Source of the DNA: an uncultured Erysipelotrichaceae bacterium
GTDB lineage: Bacteria > Bacillota_I > Bacilli_A > Erysipelotrichales > Erysipelotrichaceae
Reading direction: 5' to 3'
Length of the DNA: 40,707 nt
Assembly (NCBI GenBank): GCA_927435855.1
Contig: CAKMJZ010000053.1
Location: 1-40,707, forward strand
Shown: piece after piece, positions 16,720-26,667 of the stretch
Position numbering within the stretch: position 1 is the stretch's first letter
Layout: every line of letters starts with the position of its first letter
Made by a program: the position numbers and the translations under genes
Notes under the pieces: model-generated
What the model was told of the DNA's origin: nothing
What the model saw: only the letters and a program-made list of their open reading frames with translations
The model's database searches: none

Positions 16720-17253
16720 TTAGATAAGTGTCGGATCGTTTTTGATCCGATTGAAAATGACGATATACATAATTGCAAATATTACCGCAACGATTAATGA
16801 AAACAAACCCAGAAGTGGAGCAATTACAATAAACAAGGTAGCAGCTGCGGCTGATATCGCATGATATTTGAATATTTGATACAAGCGGTCTGCTTCACTT
16901 GGATAAGACATCCTCGGCTTCAAATCAATCACCGCAAGCGTAAGTAAGTATAACAAGTATAATTCGATAATCGTGATTACTACGCCTACTGCCCAGTTGA
17001 ACAACGTCATTTGAGCCATGGCTGTGCTAATACCCATGACATTCATGACGAAGAAGATGACAAATATGATGGTTAGCATCTTAGCAAGTGCGGATACATT
17101 ATCAAACCTGATAGAAGCATCAATCAATTCTTTCGCACCTAAGGAAATAAACAAATACCCAACAAAATCAGGCAATAAAGGCAATATTGTCGATCCCAGT
17201 GTAATATTAAAATTAAAGAAGATAAAAATAAGACCGATAAATATTCTTTTCAT
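16720..17253 (-). CDS. Multi-TM membrane protein of unknown function
   Basis: Hydrophobic; likely start MKRIFIGLIF at 17253 with GGGGGAAG-like RBS; TAA stop lies in the SD region of the FtsX gene. Confidence 0.6.
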   Translation of the reverse strand: MKRIFIGLIFIFFNFNITLGSTILPLLPDFVGYLFISLGAKELIDASIRFDNVSALAKMLTIIFVIFFVMNVMGISTAMAQMTLFNWAVGVVITIIELYLLYLLTLAVIDLKPRMSYPSEADRLYQIFKYHAISAAAATLFIVIAPLLGLFSLIVAVIFAIMYIVIFNRIKNDPTLI

Positions 17254-17351
17254 ACTTCTTCCCCCTGATTGTTCATTTATTACTTTATCACAATCAAAAA
17301 GAAGGGGCAACCCTTCTTGAAACATCCATGGAGATTAAACGATTCATCACA

Positions 17352-18401
17352 TTATGAGTTACGAAGCGTAAACATATGAACCGGTATTTTGCGCTGTTCG
17401 CACCAACTGACCAACGTACGATCCAGAATCAAATCACATGAACCGAATTCTTCAATATGACTTACCCCCAACATCAACATGATCATCATCAGTTCATCTT
17501 TCCAGTTCTCTATGACCGAGACGGCATACTTGACCCCACCGCTATGCAACAAGCTCAATATCGTACCGGAAAGACCGATCGCTTTTGCTCCTAAAGCAAA
17601 GGCTTTGGCCATATCTAACGGATGGCGAATTCCACCGGAAGCAATCACGTCGACTTTATCCGATAAAGCATAACAATCCATGAGTGACTCAACGGTCGAT
17701 AGTCCCCATTCATCTAAGTATTCAAGAGCAACAGGCCGCCTAGCGTTTTCAATGCGAATGAAATTCGTTCCGCCTCGTCCGCTGACATCCACAGTTTTCA
17801 CTTTTAGTTGAATGAGTTGCTTAACTGTCTGACGACTCATACCGAATCCGACTTCCTTAACGATAACCTCAACTCCGACATTTTTAACGATGTTGGAAAT
17901 ATTACTTTCCCAAAGATGAAAATCACGATCCCCCTCTGGCATTACAATCTCCTGAGGAGCATTGAGGTGAATCTGTAGCGCATTAGCGCTAAGAATTTCT
18001 ACTGCTTTTAGAGCGTCGTCCAAACTTCTATCCGCACCGATATTGGCAAATATTATTCCATCCTCATTGGTCTGACGGACGATGCGAAAACTTTCTTCCA
18101 ATGTCGTATCTTTGAGCGCTGAACTTAACGATCCGGTAGCCATAGCTAATCCAGTTGCCTTTGCAACCTGTGCAAGCTGGGCATTTATCTTCTTAGCCGT
18201 ATCACTTCCTCCAGTCATTGCATTAATATAGAATGGAACATTTAAATGTAAGCCAGCAATCTTCGTATGTAAGCTGATTGACTCTTTATTGATAGGAATG
18301 GAACGATGGACAAAGCGAATCCGATCAAAATCAGATACCGGATTTTCCTCAATCTGTTGTAGCGCTAAGCGCATGTGATCATCTTTTCTAATACTGCTCA
18401 T
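17352..18401 (-). CDS. fni: Type 2 isopentenyl-diphosphate delta-isomerase (FMN-dependent)
   Basis: RKDDHMRLAL, FYINAMTGGS, VDVSGRGGTNF, IASGGIRHPLDMAKAFALGAKAIGLSG; ATGA overlap with the upstream gene. Confidence 0.95.
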   Translation of the reverse strand: MSSIRKDDHMRLALQQIEENPVSDFDRIRFVHRSIPINKESISLHTKIAGLHLNVPFYINAMTGGSDTAKKINAQLAQVAKATGLAMATGSLSSALKDTTLEESFRIVRQTNEDGIIFANIGADRSLDDALKAVEILSANALQIHLNAPQEIVMPEGDRDFHLWESNISNIVKNVGVEVIVKEVGFGMSRQTVKQLIQLKVKTVDVSGRGGTNFIRIENARRPVALEYLDEWGLSTVESLMDCYALSDKVDVIASGGIRHPLDMAKAFALGAKAIGLSGTILSLLHSGGVKYAVSVIENWKDELMMIMLMLGVSHIEEFGSCDLILDRTLVSWCEQRKIPVHMFTLRNS

Positions 18402-19414
18402 ACAACCTCCCTCTTGGCTATCGTTATAGTCAATGGCATGATGCCTTCTCTTAATAATATATCACTAATATCTAGTGCATGTGGGAAAAATGCTATTGCA
18501 CAATCACCACCTCCTGCACCGGATGATTTTCCAGAGCCATTATGTTGTATACACACTCCAATAAACGCTTTAATCAAGGGTGTTTCAATCATCAAATCGG
18601 TGAGTATTTCGAGTTGGTTCAACCAATCTCTATATCGACGAATGCCAATTAGAAAATCTTTTACATCAACGCTTTCAATCATATCACTCACAATACTCTT
18701 TGATTGATTCAACAATAGAGCATACTTCTCACTATTTCTATACTCATATACCCAATCTACTTGACTCTGCGTTGAAACCGTTTCTCCAGTCCAACCAACA
18801 ACCCAATGTAACTTAAAAGGAAAATCTATATAAGAAATTGACAATTGAGCCCAATCGCGTGCAATCATATCCGAAATAGATCCTGACATATCCAAATCAG
18901 CAAAACGGGTATATCGAATGACTCCACCAAATATTGCGGCTGCCAAATCACCATAAGAACCACTTACTTTCAGTTGTGACTGACTGATTACGCAAAGTTT
19001 AAATATAGAAATTTCATCAAGGTTCAGTAGGTAAAATCGGTTGAGCCCTTTGATAATTGCCGCAGTGATAGCACCACTTGATCCCAATCCTAGCTTTCTG
19101 CCATCTACACTATCTAAATCACTTTCAATGGTGATGGATACTGCGGAGTGAAAGCGCTTTTTTTCTTTAAGTAATCGATAAAAAACATTTAGAGCTGAGA
19201 CGGCGTATTTCCAATATTGATCTGAATGACTCAAATCATCGAAAATGATTTCTCTATCACTATTCGCGCTTTTTAGTATAAACTGGGTTGAAGATTCAAT
19301 CGATACCCGAATGCACCGCTGCGTAGCCATGATAATAGCCGGATGACCGGGATGAACGACCGCATATTCACCAGCAATATACAATTTACCCCAACCAATC
19401 CCTTCAGCTTTCAT
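18398..19414 (-). CDS. Phosphomevalonate kinase (GHMP family)
   Basis: GKLYIAGEYAVVHPGHPAIIM, KLGLGSSGAITAA, NGSGKSSGAGGGDCAIAF; adjacent to MVK/MvaD and fni; 11-nt overlap with the fusion gene. Confidence 0.92.
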   Translation of the reverse strand: MKAEGIGWGKLYIAGEYAVVHPGHPAIIMATQRCIRVSIESSTQFILKSANSDREIIFDDLSHSDQYWKYAVSALNVFYRLLKEKKRFHSAVSITIESDLDSVDGRKLGLGSSGAITAAIIKGLNRFYLLNLDEISIFKLCVISQSQLKVSGSYGDLAAAIFGGVIRYTRFADLDMSGSISDMIARDWAQLSISYIDFPFKLHWVVGWTGETVSTQSQVDWVYEYRNSEKYALLLNQSKSIVSDMIESVDVKDFLIGIRRYRDWLNQLEILTDLMIETPLIKAFIGVCIQHNGSGKSSGAGGGDCAIAFFPHALDISDILLREGIMPLTITIAKREVV

Positions 19415-21263
19415 TCAGAATCGTCGCCCCCTCTCCTGGGTTGCAAATGATTATACCCTTCTGATCAATTAGCGATGCAAGTTCATCCACAATCACTCGC
19501 ACTTGTGACTGACGAGTAAGTATCTTAACATTAGGCCCGGCATCCATGGTGGCATAACATTCCAATCCTCTTTTATTCAACTCATCCACAAAACGAAGAA
19601 CTGTCAATGTTTGCGGTTGAAAATATATAATCGGAGGAATGGCGGCCATCATGCTTGCATGCATACGTAAAGCATTACTTTGGGTAATTTCACCAAGAAC
19701 TTTAAAATCATGTTTCTTTATAGCTTTCTTTATATTTTCAATATCTATTTGCGCATTCTCTACCCAAGCCGGATAATAGGGTGAAGTATAGACGGTCCTT
19801 CGCATAGCCTCCTTGCTCGACACATCTTTCTTTTCTCTATTGATGATAACCACAATCATCGCAATATCCCAATCAGCACTGTCAAATTCATATGCATAAG
19901 GTATCTCATCTTTTTGCCAGATAACAAACCCACCGAAAAGGCTGCGTGTCGCTGATCCAGAGCCAAAGCGTGTGATTTCTGACAACTTCTTCTTTGATAA
20001 ATTCAGATTGAAATAACGGTTTGCGGCGGTCGCCAATGCCGCAAATCCTGATGCACTGGAAGCTAAACCGGCAGCTGTTGGAAAATTATTGACTGAAGCG
20101 ATACGAATGTAGTTTTTTCTTTGACTTAATTGGCGAAAGCGGTCAATAAATCGGAAGATTTTCTCTGACTCGCTCTTCCCTTGTTTTACGCCATCAAGAA
20201 CAAACTCATCTTTATCCGATGTCTCTATGATCGTATCCGTATAGAGCTTATCTAAGGTCAATGAGAGTGAACTATTGTACGGAATCACCTGCTCTTCATC
20301 TTCTTTACCCCAATATTTAACCAATGCAATATTAGCATGTGCACGGGACTCAACTCTTCGTACGTTAAGATCTAACACCCATAAATTTTCATCATTCCAT
20401 CGCTCAATAACCGCATCTCGCACGATTTCATCTTGACACAAAGCAATCACACAACCCCCACGACCGCCACCTGTCAGTTTTGCGCCAAGGGCACCTACAG
20501 CCAGTGCTTTATCAACTAATTGATCAATCAGCGGATGACTGACGTACAATAGTTTCAATAAACTTTGCGCTTGAATCATTTTCAAGCCCAGTTCTTTCAT
20601 GTTGCCTTCTTCAATCAATCGAATCGAACTCTCACTTAACTTACCCAATTGATCAAGAGAGTCACGTGATTTATCGTCTTTTTTAATCAATTCCGCAATA
20701 TCCGCAACCGCTTGCTTTGTTGATGCAACAATACACGTATCCCGAATCACTAGATAACCGTGTAAACGGGATTGAATCGGTACAATACCTTTTCCACGTT
20801 TAAATAAGACTGGCGTTTTACTATTAACAACGACTCCATCCAATCCTGAAGGATTGCCATGGGCAATAGTTTCGCCGATATGAACTAATTCCAATAACTG
20901 TTCTTGGGTCAAGAAAATCTGCTTATAATGATACATCGCTTTGATGATTGATGATACAACTGCCGCACTTGAACCCATGCCTCGTCCAGAAGGAATTTGA
21001 CTGTCAATCGTGATTTTCAACGTTTCATCAATTTTCAATCTTTTTTTAACTTCTGTAATGACCTCACACACATTATTCAGTTGTGTCGGCGCATTCATCA
21101 TCTTCCCTTTGTATAATGAGCAATCTAAAAAGTCGGCTTTGCTTTTCTCTACAGTAGTCGTAACTGAATGCGAAAAAAGCGGGATTGCGATGGCTCCATA
21201 ACCATACACGACCGCATGTTCACCCATCAATATGACTTTCCCATGACTTAACGATTCATTCAT
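19404..21263 (-). CDS. Mevalonate kinase :: diphosphomevalonate decarboxylase fusion protein
   Basis: One uninterrupted 619-aa frame. MVK half: GKVILMGEHAVVYG, GRGMGSSAAVV, GNPSGLDG, KLTGGGRGGCVIAL. MvaD half: RAHANIALVKYWGK, NFPTAAGLASSASGFAAL, SGSATRSLFGGFVIW, MDAGPNVKILT. Confidence 0.95.
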   Translation of the reverse strand: MNESLSHGKVILMGEHAVVYGYGAIAIPLFSHSVTTTVEKSKADFLDCSLYKGKMMNAPTQLNNVCEVITEVKKRLKIDETLKITIDSQIPSGRGMGSSAAVVSSIIKAMYHYKQIFLTQEQLLELVHIGETIAHGNPSGLDGVVVNSKTPVLFKRGKGIVPIQSRLHGYLVIRDTCIVASTKQAVADIAELIKKDDKSRDSLDQLGKLSESSIRLIEEGNMKELGLKMIQAQSLLKLLYVSHPLIDQLVDKALAVGALGAKLTGGGRGGCVIALCQDEIVRDAVIERWNDENLWVLDLNVRRVESRAHANIALVKYWGKEDEEQVIPYNSSLSLTLDKLYTDTIIETSDKDEFVLDGVKQGKSESEKIFRFIDRFRQLSQRKNYIRIASVNNFPTAAGLASSASGFAALATAANRYFNLNLSKKKLSEITRFGSGSATRSLFGGFVIWQKDEIPYAYEFDSADWDIAMIVVIINREKKDVSSKEAMRRTVYTSPYYPAWVENAQIDIENIKKAIKKHDFKVLGEITQSNALRMHASMMAAIPPIIYFQPQTLTVLRFVDELNKRGLECYATMDAGPNVKILTRQSQVRVIVDELASLIDQKGIIICNPGEGATILNES

Positions 21264-21278
21264 AATAAAACGCTCCTG

Positions 21279-22631
21279 TTATAGTAAGTATTGAACCAAA
21301 AACGGTGCTGCATAAAGTGACATAAACTGAACACCGTAGTTAACTCCTAGTTTATTTAAAGTCCCACTAATAAGTGCGATTAGAAGTACCCCGAATATAT
21401 TGATTAACCCTGCATCCATATATGCCAATAGTAGTATAAATGCGACAAACAGTCCTAACACGGCTTCATGAGGTATGCGCTTGAGGATAAAATTAGTAAA
21501 GCTATTGGCAAAACGACTGATAAATGTGTAAGTGATCGCGGATGCGATTACAGCCGCAAATATGACAACGATTACAAAATGCGATGATGAAAGGATATGG
21601 TGAAGATTGTTTTCAAGGGTTAGTATCGGCGGGGCATTGAACAGTGCACTCCCTGGACCGATAGCGACCGGTGATAATGGTATTCCCAAAGCTAACAGTG
21701 GGATGATGATTTGAGATAAATACGTCGATTGGGCCATCGCCGCTTTTGCGACGATGCTTATTTGAGCACTTTCCGTAACATCTTTGCTGCGCTTGGCAAC
21801 CAGTTCCCCAATCAGAATAATCAATCCAACCGGACTTAGTACAAAGAGGAAATTAGTGATCAATGCCGAAAGCGATGCACTTTGAAGTTCTTTTTTTGTT
21901 AATATCTTAAATGGATTCAATGTCTTAATCTTTTCATCATGCTTGTTTAACTTAATCGTTTTATAATCCGATACTTGCATCTGACTATAGGCATTCTTGT
22001 TTAACAGTGAGAATAATGAGTGGACCAACGGTCCAATCGTAATAGCCAAGAAGAACGACGTAGTGATATTTACATTGGTAGGAATTAAACCGATGCCCCA
22101 ATATAGATGGCGCAGACTTTGAAATAGAATGGCCAGTGGTAATATACTTAGCAATGACAGTGTCCTTGCCTTTGAGGTAAGTGATAAAAAGATAGCACCA
22201 CCAATAAACAAGTATCGAGCATACGGTGTGATTGACGTTGCATAAGGAGCTAGAAGGTTAGCTAAAAGCAATGAAAGTGGTACAGATATGGCAACACTGA
22301 TCAAACCGCCTGCCGCCATTTTCTTAATCGTCATGGCCGCCATTCCTTGATTCTTCAGATGAATCGCATTTTCGATCATCGGACTCGACAAAACTCCACC
22401 AGGAAGGCCAGCAAGTGCCGTAGGCATAGCATTAGTAAAGTTTAGGGTAACGATTGCTGAAATAAAGAAAGCAAGCACGACCATCGGTTGGACTTGCGCT
22501 AAGACAATGACTAATGTAACCGGCAGTAAAACTGAGGTTTCATCCGTGCCCGGAATAAAGCCTATGAATATATAAATCGCAGCAGCAATCAAAATTGCTG
22601 CTAACATTTGTATAATTAGTATCGTATCCAT
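21279..22631 (-). CDS. TctA-family tripartite tricarboxylate transporter-like permease
   Basis: 450 aa, about 11-12 TMs; GFIPGTDETS and LPGGVLSSPMIENAIHLKNQG resemble TctA loops; 15 nt before the MVK fusion. Confidence 0.7.
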   Translation of the reverse strand: MDTILIIQMLAAILIAAAIYIFIGFIPGTDETSVLLPVTLVIVLAQVQPMVVLAFFISAIVTLNFTNAMPTALAGLPGGVLSSPMIENAIHLKNQGMAAMTIKKMAAGGLISVAISVPLSLLLANLLAPYATSITPYARYLFIGGAIFLSLTSKARTLSLLSILPLAILFQSLRHLYWGIGLIPTNVNITTSFFLAITIGPLVHSLFSLLNKNAYSQMQVSDYKTIKLNKHDEKIKTLNPFKILTKKELQSASLSALITNFLFVLSPVGLIILIGELVAKRSKDVTESAQISIVAKAAMAQSTYLSQIIIPLLALGIPLSPVAIGPGSALFNAPPILTLENNLHHILSSSHFVIVVIFAAVIASAITYTFISRFANSFTNFILKRIPHEAVLGLFVAFILLLAYMDAGLINIFGVLLIALISGTLNKLGVNYGVQFMSLYAAPFLVQYLL

Positions 22632-22870
22632 TATTTATCCTCAACAATCAAATGTCGTTTGGGTTTAATTAAAAACACCGAAATTAAAAATCCGATAACT
22701 GCTCCGGTCAACCCAAGCAATAAACCCATAGGTCGATCTCCTTTTGGCGCAAATGAAAATAAAGAAAATGTAGTAACTGTAGTTATGATCATGGAAATGA
22801 GCAGATGACGACTCTCAACGACGTCGCCCCAAATCTCGATAAATTGTTTTTCTTTTAGAAACTTTCTCAT
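22631..22870 (-). CDS. Small two-TM membrane protein, possible minimal TctB-like partner
   Basis: 79 aa; stop overlaps the tctA-like start (TAATG). Confidence 0.55.
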   Translation of the reverse strand: MRKFLKEKQFIEIWGDVVESRHLLISMIITTVTTFSLFSFAPKGDRPMGLLLGLTGAVIGFLISVFLIKPKRHLIVEDK

Positions 22871-23119
22871 ATATCCTCCCTTAGGTTATTCTTATTATAC
22901 CGAAAGATTGCTAAAAAAGTGATATTTTACACTAAAAGAAAATGTCCTTGCGGAATTTGTCATGATTACTATAGTGAACATGTTGAGTTAACTTCTGATA
23001 AATAGACTTTAGACAGATTACTTCCTAGGAGAAGTTAAAGAAATTAAAGTTAATGTTGCCAAGATTGAATTATGATGCCAAAATTTGATTAGCGAATATT
23101 GTTATTTGAGGGAAAGAAC

Positions 23120-23875
23120 ATGAATGATAAACTACTAAGAAGATTGGATGATATGGGAAGTTATTTGACAAAGTGCGAAGACACCTTAGGGTTACTAGGT
23201 TTGGGTTCGGTTGGCATTGAGCTTAATCGATTGGATCAATATTCAGATCTTGATTTTTTCTTGATCGTAAAAAAAGGAAGCAAGTCGACGTATCTTGATT
23301 CCTTATTCTGGCTAAATGATGTCTTTCCGCTGGTTTACTCATTTAGAAACACAATTGATGGGTATAAGATATTGTTTGCGGATGGTATTTATGGTGAACT
23401 CGCGGTATTTGAGGATGATGAAATGGAAAACATTTCATACAGTGAAGGCCGTTGGATATTTAAAAAACCGGAATGCAATATATCTAATATTCAGAAAATA
23501 CCTTTCAGACCTCTGCTAAGCAATAGTACTGATTATGCTATCAATGAACTGCTCACCAACTTGCTGGTGGGTCTGCAACGTTTTAGAAGAGGCGAAAGAC
23601 TAGCCGCACAGCGATTGATCGAAGTTCACGCACTCAATCAATTGTTAAGTATTCTGCCTTCGATTTATATTGAAGAGAACGTATTTGCGGATAGATTCAA
23701 TCTTGATCGACGTATTGAACTTCGCTTTCCTGCATTTGCTAAGAAACTCCCCTTGTTTGTTCAAGGAATCGAAAGCATTCCTGCTTCTGCACAACATGTT
23801 CTTGATTTTGTGATGGCGCATTTTGATGTTAGTGAAGCGATGGTCTTCGAAATAAGAAAATACTTATCCTTCTAA
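23120..23875 (+). CDS. Nucleotidyltransferase-fold protein
   Basis: LGLGSVGIELNRLDQYSDLDFFLIV fits the GS...DxD Pol-beta-like motif. Start chosen at the ATG with upstream GAGGG; the track start at 23099 is TTG. Confidence 0.65.
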   Translation: MNDKLLRRLDDMGSYLTKCEDTLGLLGLGSVGIELNRLDQYSDLDFFLIVKKGSKSTYLDSLFWLNDVFPLVYSFRNTIDGYKILFADGIYGELAVFEDDEMENISYSEGRWIFKKPECNISNIQKIPFRPLLSNSTDYAINELLTNLLVGLQRFRRGERLAAQRLIEVHALNQLLSILPSIYIEENVFADRFNLDRRIELRFPAFAKKLPLFVQGIESIPASAQHVLDFVMAHFDVSEAMVFEIRKYLSF

Positions 23876-24597
23876 ATCTGTGATGTTTTCTTCTTCTTTC
23901 TCATCCCAAAAAGAATCAACATATACAAATACAATATTGGCAATGAGGGCAGTAGAAAGAAAAAGTCATAAGGAATCCATTGAGCAAAAAGCGCGAATGC
24001 CGGATTGGTCGGTGCTGACCAGTCCTTTATCGTAAAGAAGTAATTAGCCGGAATGCGAAAGTTCTGATACATAAATACATTGAATAAATGAAGCGATCCC
24101 CCAACCATTAATACCATGATTGTTAGCTTGATGGCTTTTTTTACGGATGGTTGTGGATCATAGAGTTTCCAGTGGGCCATCATCAGTGGGGTCAAGAAGA
24201 TCAATCCATGAAAAATATAGTAAGATATCGTCATTCCAGAGTAGACGATAGCATAATCATTACTGGGGATTAAGATGGCTGCCAGTGCTCCGGGTAAACA
24301 CAGATAGAAGGCAAAGTCCATTAAAAGTGTTTTCTTAAAATAGATAGATGCCGGTATTAAGAACACTGCAATATTGCACAATTGCAGAGGTAACAACGTT
24401 AATATGTGAGATCCGTAAATAAAAAAGTAGTAGAGATTCCAAACATAAGCAACAAAGGTTACTACGCAAAGAATGTACAGATAGCGAACTTTGGATTCGC
24501 TGCTTGTGTTTTTATACAAATAGAAGCTGACCATAACAAAAACTATGGTCAGTAGATAATAATTAAATAGCGGGAAAATGGAATAGATGAATTTCAT
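23872..24597 (-). CDS. YwaF/TIGR02206-like integral membrane protein
   Basis: 241 aa, about 7 TMs; LLPLQLCNIAVFL and terminal LP-rich TM segments. Confidence 0.6.
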   Translation of the reverse strand: MKFIYSIFPLFNYYLLTIVFVMVSFYLYKNTSSESKVRYLYILCVVTFVAYVWNLYYFFIYGSHILTLLPLQLCNIAVFLIPASIYFKKTLLMDFAFYLCLPGALAAILIPSNDYAIVYSGMTISYYIFHGLIFLTPLMMAHWKLYDPQPSVKKAIKLTIMVLMVGGSLHLFNVFMYQNFRIPANYFFTIKDWSAPTNPAFALFAQWIPYDFFFLLPSLPILYLYMLILFGMRKKKKTSQI

Positions 24598-24599
24598 GG

Positions 24600-25106
24600 T
24601 TAGCGAGCCGATGTATTAGCTGATGACTTTTGTTGTGCCATAACAGCATCAATGGCTAAAACAACGGCCAAAGCATTGATTTCATCACGTGGATCACCAA
24701 TATCCAAAACATAAGTATCGCCCCAGGCAAGCCACTCTTTCTTTATTGTTACGACCACATGCCCTTGATTCAGAACTTCATAATCATGTGCCCAAAAGTT
24801 CCCGGTTACTTCCCAGTTTAAACCTAGAACCGAGTATCTCGGTTTCATAAAAGTAAACTCTTTGACAATCTCAGCAACTTGCAAACCATCAACGAATACA
24901 AAGAATCTCGGTAGGAAACTCCATACTTTCTGTTGAAGATAAATTCGCTCCGTCTGATCAACGTTGTAGACATGAAGTTTTTTACCAAAGGAGAATATTT
25001 CTCCTTCAACAAAATAGCGATCTGCACCACTTTCGTCTTTAACGGTGAACTTATCGTTCCAAGAAAATACTTTTTGTTTGATGTAAAGTTTCATATGGGT
25101 CTCCAT
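24600..25106 (-). CDS. LURP-one-related (tubby-like, YxjI-type) protein
   Basis: MKLYIKQKVFSWNDKFTVKDESGADRYFVEGEIFSFGKKLHVYN and later strands match this family. Confidence 0.75.
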   Translation of the reverse strand: METHMKLYIKQKVFSWNDKFTVKDESGADRYFVEGEIFSFGKKLHVYNVDQTERIYLQQKVWSFLPRFFVFVDGLQVAEIVKEFTFMKPRYSVLGLNWEVTGNFWAHDYEVLNQGHVVVTIKKEWLAWGDTYVLDIGDPRDEINALAVVLAIDAVMAQQKSSANTSAR

Positions 25107-25228
25107 TCATCTCTATCTCTGATTTTACACTGAGATTGACTAAATGTCATCCCAATTTCACCCTTTGTATATACACAACTACCATTAAAGATGATATAGT
25201 GAAGGCGCAATATGGAGACGTGAAATAA

Positions 25229-26581
25229 ATGAAAATCAGAGTCAATATGCTTTCAAGTGCAGATGCAGTTGAAGGTCAAGGTGTTGGAAGTGCTTATTTG
25301 GAACTTATCAATTTATTGAAAGAAGAAGCCTACCATTCCATCGATTTAACAATTAATGAATCCGGATATTTTGATATCAATCATATTCATACGATTGATC
25401 CGATGAATTTTTACAAAGTTAAGATGCATAAAGGCGCAAATATCATGGCCGTTCATTTCCTTCCTCACACATTGGAAGGATCCATTGATTTACCAAAATT
25501 TATCTTTGCCGGGCTTAAGCACTACATTGTTGATTTTTACAAAAGTGCGGACTATCTGGTTGTCGTTAATCCGATATTTATAAAAGAACTGATTCAACTG
25601 GGGATTCCGGAAACACGAATTAAATATATTCCTAATTATGTTTCTAAGAAGAAATTCTTTGCATACGATGAAAAAAGGCGCGATGAAGTCCGAGCAAAAT
25701 ATGGTGTTAAAAAAGATGATTTTGTTGTTATCGGCGTTGGACAAGTCCAAATGCGTAAAGGTGTCGTAGATTTTGTTAACGTAGCCAAACAATGCCCTGA
25801 AGTTAAGTTTTTGTGGTGCGGTGGCTTTTCGTTTGGAGCAATCACCGATGGCTATCACGAACTGAAAGATGTGATGGAAAAACATCCTGAGAATGTTCAA
25901 TTTTTAGGAATTATTCCGCGTGAAGATATGAATGACATATACAATGTCAGTGATGTCTTATTTATGCCTTCCTACAACGAACTGTTTCCAATGGCCATTC
26001 TGGAAGCCTGCAATCTTCATAAGCCACTATTGTTAAGGACTTTAGATTTATACGAAGATATTTTATTTGATTCATATTTGAAAGCTGATAACAACGAAGC
26101 ATTTTCAAAAATTCTGTGTGACTTAAGGAAAGATCCTGACTACTACCAACAGGCAATGAAGTACTCTGAGAAAATCAGTACTTACTACTCAAAAGAGCAT
26201 GTATTGAAACAGTGGTTGGATTTCTATCACCAAGTATACGAAAACTCATATTCAGATATCAAGGTTGTCAAAGTTGACTCAGAAGATTTTGATAAAATCC
26301 TCTGTAAGAAAAAGCAAATGTTGGTATTGGACGATAAACACTATAGTAACAGCATTTTTATTAAGGACCAACCTTTCTCCATCCTGCATCGCTTTAATAA
26401 AGATCGTGTGATCAGTGTGAAAATCGTCGATTTTGAAGAGTTCAATTATCTTGACGAGGAAACTGCTTTGAATGTCTTGATTAAATATCAAGATAGACTG
26501 AATCTATCCGCTAAGGATATGTATAAGTTTAGTAAAAAGAAGGATTTTGCACTTTTAGAATTTGGATCAATTATTGATTGA
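25229..26581 (+). CDS. GT4-family glycosyltransferase (possible glycolipid synthesis)
   Basis: VIGVGQVQMRKGVVDFV, FMPSYNELFPMAILEA (E-x7-E region); RBS GGAG; about 95-aa C-terminal extension beyond the GT-B core. Confidence 0.8.
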   Translation: MKIRVNMLSSADAVEGQGVGSAYLELINLLKEEAYHSIDLTINESGYFDINHIHTIDPMNFYKVKMHKGANIMAVHFLPHTLEGSIDLPKFIFAGLKHYIVDFYKSADYLVVVNPIFIKELIQLGIPETRIKYIPNYVSKKKFFAYDEKRRDEVRAKYGVKKDDFVVIGVGQVQMRKGVVDFVNVAKQCPEVKFLWCGGFSFGAITDGYHELKDVMEKHPENVQFLGIIPREDMNDIYNVSDVLFMPSYNELFPMAILEACNLHKPLLLRTLDLYEDILFDSYLKADNNEAFSKILCDLRKDPDYYQQAMKYSEKISTYYSKEHVLKQWLDFYHQVYENSYSDIKVVKVDSEDFDKILCKKKQMLVLDDKHYSNSIFIKDQPFSILHRFNKDRVISVKIVDFEEFNYLDEETALNVLIKYQDRLNLSAKDMYKFSKKKDFALLEFGSIID

Positions 26582-26583
26582 TG

Positions 26584-26605
26584 ACCGCGCAAGCGGTTTT
26601 CTTTC
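26584..26605 (+). terminator. Terminator after the glycosyltransferase gene
   Basis: ACCGC-GCAA-GCGGT-TTTCTTT. Confidence 0.75.
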
Positions 26606-26667
26606 GGGCAAAGCACTCAAAGAATTCATAGTGATATGATATACTCAAAAAGAAATGAGGGATTTTT

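Noticed and set aside
25490-25900. 136-aa minus-strand ORF inside the glycosyltransferase gene
   Set aside because: Antisense to a clear GT4 gene; no motif support.
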